The notes under the pieces were generated by a model. That model had not been told where the DNA came from. It made no database searches and saw only the letters and a list, made by a program, of their open reading frames with translations. A stretch of 64,000 nucleotides of DNA, taken from assembly GCF_003063315.1 (NCBI RefSeq), contig NZ_NERV01000002.1, positions 1,259,728 through 1,323,727 on the forward strand. The letters are read 5' to 3'. This stretch comes from Limnohabitans sp. T6-5 (GTDB lineage: Bacteria > Pseudomonadota > Gammaproteobacteria > Burkholderiales > Burkholderiaceae_C). Made by a program: the position numbers and the translations under genes. Shown in pieces: positions 58,364 through 64,000 of the stretch; position 1 is the first letter of the stretch, and every line of letters begins with the position of its first letter.

Positions 58364-58396
58364 AAAAAAAACGACCCACCATTGTGGGTCGTTTTT
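58364..58396 (-). terminator. Terminator after rpsQ
   Basis: On the minus strand ACGACCCAC and GTGGGTCGT pair around a four-base loop, followed by eight T. It ends the ribosomal protein operon after rpsQ and lies just upstream of the peroxiredoxin start. Confidence 0.93.
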
Positions 58397-58427
58397 CTAA
58401 AGATTGCAGCGTTGCAGCCTTTTGGGC

Positions 58428-58697
58428 TTAAACCGCAGCAGCCTTTTCAACCAGGCGCGTAGCGACCCAGTTTTTAGTCTTCGAAATCGGCTTGCTTTCA
58501 GTGATTTCGATCACGTCGCCCAGGTGAAACTCACCCTTTTCGTCGTGTGCATGGTATTTGCTCGACTTGGCCACGATCTTGCCGTAGAGGGCGTGCTTCA
58601 CACGACGCTCCACCAGCACGGTCACGGTCTTGGCGCGCTTGTCGCTGACCACCTTGCCAATCAAGGTGCGCTTGAGGGATGTTTTAGCTTCCGTCAT
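58428..58697 (-). CDS. rpsQ: 30S ribosomal protein S17
   Basis: An 89-residue S17 binding 16S r[24 protein letters not shown] and [18 protein letters not shown] are diagnostic. The ATG at 58697 is chosen over a GTG two codons earlier. Last gene of this cluster; a terminator follows. Confidence 0.98.
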   Translation of the reverse strand: MTEAKTSLKRTLIGKVVSDKRAKTVTVLVERRVKHALYGKIVAKSSKYHAHDEKGEFHLGDVIEITESKPISKTKNWVATRLVEKAAAV

Positions 58698-58706
58698 GGT
58701 CACTCC

Positions 58707-58901
58707 TTACTTGGCGGCTTGCTTTTGGGCAAGGATGGTTTTGGCACGAGCGATGGCACGGCGAGTCTGGCTCAATGTACCGGTGTTGCCGAGTTGTTGC
58801 GTGGCTTTTTGCATACGCAGACCAAAGTGGGCTTTTTGCAGCGCCTTGATCTCGTCTTTCACACCAGCAACGTCTTTTTGGCGCAATTCAGCAGCGTTCA
58901 T
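58707..58901 (-). CDS. rpmC: 50S ribosomal protein L29
   Basis: A 64-residue L29, a two-helix protein near the exit tunnel. [18 protein letters not shown] and the [15 protein letters not shown] block are typical. Ends 9 bp before rpsQ. Confidence 0.97.
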   Translation of the reverse strand: MNAAELRQKDVAGVKDEIKALQKAHFGLRMQKATQQLGNTGTLSQTRRAIARAKTILAQKQAAK

Positions 58902-58918
58902 TTCTTGTTTCTCCTGAA

Positions 58919-59335
58919 TTATTGGCCAATCATGCGAGCCACGAATGTGGTACGCAGAGGCAACTTGGCAGCGGCCAATTTGAAGGCTTCGCGGGCCAAC
59001 TCTTCTGGCACGCCTACGATTTCGTAGAGCACCTTTCCGGGTTGGATCTCGGCCACGTAGTACTCGGGGTTACCTTTACCGTTACCCATACGCACTTCAG
59101 CAGGCTTGGTGGAAATCGGTTTGTCGGGGAACACGCGAATCCAGATGCGACCACCACGTTTGACGTGACGGGAAATCGCACGACGTGCGGCTTCGATCTG
59201 ACGGGCCGTCAAACGGCCGCGATCTGTGGACTTCAGGCCGAAGTCACCGAACGCTACCGTGTTGCCACGGGTAGCGACGCCGGTGTTGCGGCCTTTCTGT
59301 TCCTTGCGGAACTTTCTGCGAGCAGGTTGCAGCAT
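58919..59335 (-). CDS. rplP: 50S ribosomal protein L16
   Basis: A 138-residue L16. [17 protein letters not shown] opens it, [20 protein letters not shown] and [12 protein letters not shown] follow. Organises the tRNA A-site region of 23S rRNA. Lies 11 bp after rpsC. Confidence 0.98.
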   Translation of the reverse strand: MLQPARRKFRKEQKGRNTGVATRGNTVAFGDFGLKSTDRGRLTARQIEAARRAISRHVKRGGRIWIRVFPDKPISTKPAEVRMGNGKGNPEYYVAEIQPGKVLYEIVGVPEELAREAFKLAAAKLPLRTTFVARMIGQ

Positions 59336-59346
59336 GTTGTTACTCC

Positions 59347-60225
59347 TTATTGACCGTCAGCTGCTGCAGCTGGCGCGGCGACTGTGCGTACGCGCTTAAC
59401 GGCGGGTTTGGCATCACCTCCTGCACCGGCGGGCTTGTCGCTACCGTCAGTGGGGGCTGTGTTGGTGCCTGCGGGACGACGTGGGCCACCACGACGATCG
59501 CCTGTTGGGCGGTCACCAGGGCGGGCATCACGGCGTGGACCACGTGGGCGGCGCTCTTCTTCGGCACGTGGCTCAGCCAGTGCAGGAGCGTCGTTGCGGC
59601 CCAGTGTGTCGCCTTTGTAGACCCAGACCTTGACACCGATGATGCCGTAGGTGGTCTTGGCTTCGGAAGTGGCGTAGTCGATATCAGCGCGCAGGGTGTG
59701 CAATGGCACACGGCCTTCGCGATACCACTCGGTACGCGCAATTTCGATACCGTTCAGACGGCCAGCCGACATGATCTTGATGCCTTGGGCACCCAGACGC
59801 ATGGCGTTTTGCATGGCACGCTTCATGGCGCGGCGGAACATGATCCGCTTTTCGAGCTGTTGGGTGATGCTGTCAGCAATCAGTTGAGCATCGATTTCAG
59901 GCTTGCGCACTTCTTCGATGTTGACCGCGACGGGCACGCCCAGGCGAGCAGCGAGTTCTTTCTTGAGCAACTCGATGTCTTCGCCTTTTTTGCCGATCAC
60001 CACACCTGGACGAGCCGAGAAGATGGTGATGCGGGCGCTCTTGGCTGGACGCTCGATCAGCACGCGGGAAACCGCAGCGTTCTTGAGCTTGGCCTTGAGG
60101 TACTCACGCACCTTGATGTCTTCGGCCAGCATGCCGGCGAAGTCTTTGTTGCTCGCGTACCAGCGGCTTGCCCAGTTACGGCTGACAGCCAGGCGGAAAC
60201 CGGTAGGATGGATTTTCTGTCCCAT
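59347..60225 (-). CDS. rpsC: 30S ribosomal protein S3
   Basis: A 292-residue S3 with the KH domain ([18 protein letters not shown]) and the C-terminal S3 domain ending near residue 210. The remaining 80 or so residues form a low-complexity tail rich in Arg, Gly, Pro, Ala and Asp, much longer than in E. coli S3 (233 residues). Extended tails are known in betaproteobacterial S3. Confidence 0.97.
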   Translation of the reverse strand: MGQKIHPTGFRLAVSRNWASRWYASNKDFAGMLAEDIKVREYLKAKLKNAAVSRVLIERPAKSARITIFSARPGVVIGKKGEDIELLKKELAARLGVPVAVNIEEVRKPEIDAQLIADSITQQLEKRIMFRRAMKRAMQNAMRLGAQGIKIMSAGRLNGIEIARTEWYREGRVPLHTLRADIDYATSEAKTTYGIIGVKVWVYKGDTLGRNDAPALAEPRAEEERRPRGPRRDARPGDRPTGDRRGGPRRPAGTNTAPTDGSDKPAGAGGDAKPAVKRVRTVAAPAAAADGQ

Positions 60226-60237
60226 AGTTCTTCCTGA

Positions 60238-60567
60238 TTAATTGCCGACCGTCACATACACATGGCATGTGGGCTTGCTGATGCGGTTGCCACGGCCTTT
60301 GGCGCGGGCGGTGAAGCGCTTGAGCGTGGTGCCTTGCTCGACGTAGATGGTTTTCACCTTCAATTCGTCGATGTCGGCGCCGTCGTTGTGCTCAGCGTTG
60401 GCAATGGCGGACTCCAAAACCTTCTTGACGATGCCCGCAGCTTTTTTCTGCGTGAACGTCAGGATGTTCAGAGCTTGATCCACTTTTTTGCCGCGAATCA
60501 AATCGGCGACCAGGCGGCCTTTATCGACCGACAAACGGACGCCCCGGAGGACTGCACGTGTTTCCAT
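60238..60567 (-). CDS. rplV: 50S ribosomal protein L22
   Basis: A 109-residue L22. [21 protein letters not shown] opens it, and the tunnel-loop region contains [16 protein letters not shown] before the final strand. Lies 9 bp after rpsS. Confidence 0.98.
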   Translation of the reverse strand: METRAVLRGVRLSVDKGRLVADLIRGKKVDQALNILTFTQKKAAGIVKKVLESAIANAEHNDGADIDELKVKTIYVEQGTTLKRFTARAKGRGNRISKPTCHVYVTVGN

Positions 60568-60576
60568 GGTCTTTCC

Positions 60577-60855
60577 TTATTTCTTCTGGACTTTTTTGTC
60601 CGCAGGGTGACCCTTGAATGTCCGGGTCAGTGCGAATTCGCCCAATTTGTGGCCAACCATCTGGTCAGTCACATAAACAGGAACGTGTTGCTTGCCGTTG
60701 TGAACAGCGATGGTCAGACCGATGAACTCGGGCAGAACCATGGAGCGACGCGACCATGTCTTGACGGGCTTTTTATCTTTGGTGGCGACGGCTTTTTCAA
60801 CCTTGGCCAACAAATGGTGGTCAACGAATGGACCCTTTTTGAGAGAGCGTGTCAT
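60577..60855 (-). CDS. rpsS: 30S ribosomal protein S19
   Basis: A 92-residue S19. [16 protein letters not shown] and [20 protein letters not shown] are diagnostic, as is the [19 protein letters not shown] block. Binds 16S rRNA in the head of the small subunit. Confidence 0.98.
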   Translation of the reverse strand: MTRSLKKGPFVDHHLLAKVEKAVATKDKKPVKTWSRRSMVLPEFIGLTIAVHNGKQHVPVYVTDQMVGHKLGEFALTRTFKGHPADKKVQKK

Positions 60856-60865
60856 TGTCTAACCC

Positions 60866-61690
60866 TTACTTCTTGCGACGCGACACGATCATGACCTGTG
60901 TGCGCTTGTTGTTACGGGTACGGTAGCCCTTGGTGAGGTTGCCCCACGGGTCTACTGCATGACGGCCTTCGCCGGTACGGCCTTCGCCACCACCGTGCGG
61001 GTGATCCACTGGGTTCATCGCAACGCCACGCACGGTTGGGCGGATGCCCATCCAGCGCTTGACACCGGCTTTGCCCAATTGACGCAGGCTGTGTTCTTCG
61101 TTGGCGACTTCACCAATCGTGGCACGGCACTCGATGTGGATCTTGCGAACTTCACCGGAACGCATACGCACTTGAGCGTAGATGCCTTCGCGAGCCAGCA
61201 GGGTTGCCGAAGCACCCGCCGAGCGAGCGATCTGTGCACCCGCACCGGGCTTGAGCTCGATGCAGTGAATGGTCGAACCCACTGGGATGTTGCGAATAGG
61301 CAAGGTGTTGCCAGCGCGGATCGGGGCTTCAGCACCCGACAACAGTGTTGCACCGACTTCAATGCCGCGGGGGGCAATGATGTAACGGCGCTCGCCATCG
61401 GCGTAGCACAACAAAGCAATGTGCGCAGTACGGTTTGGATCGTACTCAATGCGCTCGACTTTCGCCGGGATCGCATCTTTGTTGCGCTTGAAGTCGACCA
61501 CGCGGTAGTGGTGCTTGTGACCACCGCCTTTGTGGCGAGTTGTGATGTGACCGTTGTTGTTACGGCCCGACTTCTGGTGCTGGGGTTCCAGCAACGGAGC
61601 GTAGCCTTCACCTTTGTGCAGGTGATCACGGGTGACCTTCACCACGCCACGACGGCCTGGGGAGGTTGGTTTGATCTTGATGACAGCCAT
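60866..61690 (-). CDS. rplB: 50S ribosomal protein L2
   Basis: A 274-residue L2, near the peptidyl transferase centre. The C-terminal [20 protein letters not shown] block with the conserved His is intact. Lies 10 bp before rpsS and 2 bp after rplW. Confidence 0.98.
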   Translation of the reverse strand: MAVIKIKPTSPGRRGVVKVTRDHLHKGEGYAPLLEPQHQKSGRNNNGHITTRHKGGGHKHHYRVVDFKRNKDAIPAKVERIEYDPNRTAHIALLCYADGERRYIIAPRGIEVGATLLSGAEAPIRAGNTLPIRNIPVGSTIHCIELKPGAGAQIARSAGASATLLAREGIYAQVRMRSGEVRKIHIECRATIGEVANEEHSLRQLGKAGVKRWMGIRPTVRGVAMNPVDHPHGGGEGRTGEGRHAVDPWGNLTKGYRTRNNKRTQVMIVSRRKK

Positions 61691-61692
61691 GA

Positions 61693-62007
61693 TTACGCAG
61701 CCTCCCCGGACAGGTTCAGCTCTTGACCTGGTTGCAGCGTGACATAAGCCTTGCGAACGTTGTCGCGACGGCCAATGGTCTTGCCAAAACGCTTGGTCTT
61801 GCCCTTGGTATTCACTACAGACACGCCTTTGACCTCGACCTTGAACATCAATTCCACAGCGGCTTTGATTTCAGGCTTGGTAGCGTCCTGCAGCACTTTG
61901 AATGTCACAGCGTTGGATTTTTCAGCAACCATGGTGGCCTTTTCGGACACGATGGGAGCCACCAGCACGGACATCAGACGACCTTCGTCAAACTTCACGG
62001 CGCTCAT
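61693..62007 (-). CDS. rplW: 50S ribosomal protein L23
   Basis: A 104-residue L23 at the tunnel exit, docking site for trigger factor and [22 protein letters not shown] and [20 protein letters not shown] are typical. Its start overlaps the rplD stop by 4 nt. Confidence 0.98.
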   Translation of the reverse strand: MSAVKFDEGRLMSVLVAPIVSEKATMVAEKSNAVTFKVLQDATKPEIKAAVELMFKVEVKGVSVVNTKGKTKRFGKTIGRRDNVRKAYVTLQPGQELNLSGEAA

Positions 62008-62624
62008 GCGAACATCTCCTTGAGTTTGTCCATGGCACCTTTGGTCACGAGGACTTTCTTGAAGTTCACCAAAGACACGGGATCTGCATAACGTGGCTCA
62101 ACAATCAGGATGTTGATCAGGTTGCGCGATGCCAGGTACAGGTTTTCGTCGACTTCGTCAGCGATCACCAGCACGTTGTCCAGGCTCATGGCCTTGAACT
62201 TGGCAGCCAGTGCTTTCGTCTTGGGTGTCTCGACTTTGAAGGAATCCACCACAGCCAGGCGGCCTTCGCGGGCCAACTGAGAGAAGATCGAAGCCATACC
62301 TGCGCGGTACATCTTCTTGTTGATCTTCTGGGTGAAGTTTTCGTCAGGCATGTTCGGGAAAATCCGACCACCGCCACGCCACAGAGGCGAGGAAGTCATA
62401 CCAGCACGTGCACGACCAGTACCTTTCTGTTTGAAAGGCTTCTTGGTGGAGTGGTGAACTTGTTCACGATCCTTTTGGGCGCGAGTGCCTTGACGGGCGT
62501 TTGCCTGATAAGCCACCACGATTTGGTGAATCAGGGCTTCGTTGTATTCACGACCGAACACGGTTTCAGGCGCGTCTACTTTGGAGGCGGCTTGACCTTG
62601 GTCGTTCAGGAGTTCGAGCTGCAT
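62004..62624 (-). CDS. rplD: 50S ribosomal protein L4
   Basis: A 206-residue L4. The tunnel loop includes [20 protein letters not shown]. In E. coli this protein also regulates the S10 operon. Its start overlaps the last base of the rplC stop codon. Confidence 0.98.
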   Translation of the reverse strand: MQLELLNDQGQAASKVDAPETVFGREYNEALIHQIVVAYQANARQGTRAQKDREQVHHSTKKPFKQKGTGRARAGMTSSPLWRGGGRIFPNMPDENFTQKINKKMYRAGMASIFSQLAREGRLAVVDSFKVETPKTKALAAKFKAMSLDNVLVIADEVDENLYLASRNLINILIVEPRYADPVSLVNFKKVLVTKGAMDKLKEMFA

Positions 62625-63289
62625 CAGTTCGCTCCTTTAGCTTTAACGGCGGGACGCACAGTCACGAACCCACCTTTGGAACCGGGAATGGCACCTTTGA
62701 TCATTAACAGACCACGGGCTTCGTCAACGCGAACCACGGCCAGGTTCTGTGTGGTGCAAGTGACATCACCGAGGTGACCCGACATTTTCTTGCCAGGGAA
62801 CACGCGGCCAGGATCTTGCGCCATCGAAATCGAACCAGGCACATTGTGCGAACGGCTGTTACCGTGCGATGCGCGCTGCGATTTGAAGTTGTGACGCTTG
62901 ATCGTGCCGGTGAAGCCCTTACCGATGGAAGTGCCTTGCACGTCCACTTTTTGGCCCACAGCAAACACGGCTGCCACAGGCACAGTAGCGCCAGCGGCGT
63001 ACTGGGCGGCCGTGTCGGCGGTCACGCGGAATTCTTGAATGATTTCACCGGCTTCCACACCGGCTTTGGCCAGGTGACCAGCGATAGGCTTGGTCACACG
63101 CGATGCCTTGCGGGCACCAAATGTCACTTGCAAAGCGACATAGCCATCGTTCTCTTGGGTTTTGACCTGGGATACGCGGTTGTTAGACACATCCAGCACT
63201 GTGACAGGAACTGCGTCCCCATCATCAGTGAACAGACGCATCATGCCCACCTTGCGACCCAGCAACCCGAGGGAGTTGCTCAGACTCAT
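62624..63289 (-). CDS. rplC: 50S ribosomal protein L3
   Basis: A 221-residue L3. [18 protein letters not shown] opens it; [20 protein letters not shown] and [13 protein letters not shown] are diagnostic. The ATG at 63289 is chosen over an in-frame codon 42 nt upstream. A strong promoter lies about 100 bp upstream, between rpsJ and rplC. Confidence 0.98.
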   Translation of the reverse strand: MSLSNSLGLLGRKVGMMRLFTDDGDAVPVTVLDVSNNRVSQVKTQENDGYVALQVTFGARKASRVTKPIAGHLAKAGVEAGEIIQEFRVTADTAAQYAAGATVPVAAVFAVGQKVDVQGTSIGKGFTGTIKRHNFKSQRASHGNSRSHNVPGSISMAQDPGRVFPGKKMSGHLGDVTCTTQNLAVVRVDEARGLLMIKGAIPGSKGGFVTVRPAVKAKGAN

Positions 63290-63390
63290 TGTTTTCTCCA
63301 AAACTTCCACCGAGGCCACTTCAATTGGCAACCCCGTTTGGTATGTGAAAGACTGTTAATAAATCTCACCCCAAAAGAGGTGAGCCTGAA

Positions 63391-63419
63391 ATTATAGCCC
63401 GACTCACCATTTCTGGCAA
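63391..63419 (-). promoter_or_regulatory. Strong sigma-70 promoter in front of rplC
   Basis: On the minus strand TTGCCA (63414-63419), a 17-bp spacer and a perfect TATAAT (63391-63396). Transcription would start near 63384, where CTCACC and GGTGAG (63365-63384) form a stem-loop at the very 5' end of a leader of about 95 nt before rplC. Confidence 0.8.
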
Positions 63420-63471
63420 ATCGGGCCATGTTTCAAGTTTTTGGATGGCTTTACAGCCACCCCAAACCGCA

Positions 63472-63786
63472 TTACTGCAGTTTGATTTCGACGTCCACGC
63501 CAGCGGGCAGATCGAGTTTCATCAAGGCGTCCACAGTTTTATCTGTAGGGTCCACGATGTCCATCAAACGCTGGTGCGTACGAATTTCCAACTGGTCACG
63601 GCTGGTCTTGTTGACGTGCGGCGAGCGCAGGATGTCAAAACGCTTCATGCGTGTTGGCAAAGGCACGGGGCCCTTGACAATCGCGCCGGTGCGCTTGGCA
63701 GTGTCAACGATCTCGGCAGCGGACTGGTCGATCAGTTTGTAGTCAAACGCTTTGAGGCGAATGCGGATTTTTTGCTTGGATGACAT
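63472..63786 (-). CDS. rpsJ: 30S ribosomal protein S10
   Basis: A 104-residue S10, also the NusB partner in antitermination. [20 protein letters not shown] opens it and [10 protein letters not shown] is the conserved loop. The ATG at 63786 follows the family. It lies between tuf (78 bp upstream) and the rplC promoter region. Confidence 0.98.
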   Translation of the reverse strand: MSSKQKIRIRLKAFDYKLIDQSAAEIVDTAKRTGAIVKGPVPLPTRMKRFDILRSPHVNKTSRDQLEIRTHQRLMDIVDPTDKTVDALMKLDLPAGVDVEIKLQ

Positions 63787-63864
63787 GTCAATTCCTTGTG
63801 GTGAGTGTTCTGCTTGCTGCAGCGCAAGGGACCAGGCCCCTTGCGCCACTGATCCACAAAAGAA

Positions 63865-64000
63865 TTAAGCGAGGATCTTGGCAACAACGCCAGCGCCAAC
63901 GGTACGGCCGCCTTCGCGGATAGCGAAGCGCAAACCTTCTTCCATCGCGATGGGGTTGATCAGCTTCACAGTGATCGACACGTTGTCACCAGGCATCACC
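63865..64000 (-). CDS. tuf: Elongation factor Tu, C-terminal end (partial)
   Basis: The last 44 codons of EF-Tu on the minus strand, the rest lying beyond the window. The C-terminal beta-barrel sequence is clear: [14 protein letters not shown], then [18 protein letters not shown] and AKILA before TAA. It precedes rpsJ as usual in the str-S10 cluster. Confidence 0.97.

Overview
The window is chromosomal DNA from a Gram-negative betaproteobacterium, most likely Burkholderiales and probably Comamonadaceae. This is inferred from gene order and protein style: an incomplete IIA(Man)-HPr-EI phosphotransferase set, the order atpIBEFHAGDC, DUF493-lipB-lipA, a thiC riboswitch and the tuf-rpsJ ribosomal cluster. 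I could not run a database search, so the genus is left open.

Layout. 1-4169: the 3' part of a hybrid histidine kinase, an RRM protein and radA. 4166-6623: a more A+T-rich three-gene surface-glycan islet (GT25, PIG-L deacetylase, GT25). 6671-19881: mainly housekeeping and envelope genes (ilvE, a zinc-finger protein, a phosphoethanolamine transferase, a two-component system, an AmpG-like permease, an M48 protease, a GloC-like hydrolase, a methyltransferase, an SMP-30-like protein, an old yellow enzyme homologue, xth and pyrE). 19975-26691: an A+T-rich leader, then a type I secretion operon (TolC, ABC transporter, HlyD adaptor) ending in two unusual putative regulators. 27046-28122: a heavily decayed gene of the TIGR03790 family. 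28332-28597: tRNA-Asn, tRNA-Asp and tRNA-Gly.

28801-33955 is a compact (about 5.2 kb) integrative mobilizable element inserted at the 3' end of tRNA-Arg(CCG). A 28-bp direct repeat, identical to the T arm, acceptor strand and CCA of the tRNA, bounds it. All its genes lie on the minus strand: a tyrosine integrase beside the tRNA, two small coupled genes, a MobV-type relaxase, and a cargo pair of overlapping membrane-protein genes. The last of these looks like a two-TM SLATT/DUF4231-type protein. This pair is the best candidate in the window for an undescribed, possibly defensive, system.

34147-46641: a membrane-anchored cytochrome c, three conserved proteins, the complete F1Fo ATP synthase operon (minus strand), then DUF493-lipB-lipA. 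46854-48944: thiC with its TPP riboswitch. 49054-57759: EI-HPr-IIA, an MFS transporter, a lipoprotein, a CoA-transferase/esterase pair, a TlpA-like lipoprotein, divergent cytochrome c' and b561 genes, and an acetyltransferase. 57826-64000: a peroxiredoxin and, on the minus strand, tuf (partial)-rpsJ-rplCDWB-rpsS-rplV-rpsC-rplP-rpmC-rpsQ. A strong promoter lies between rpsJ and rplC, and a terminator follows rpsQ.
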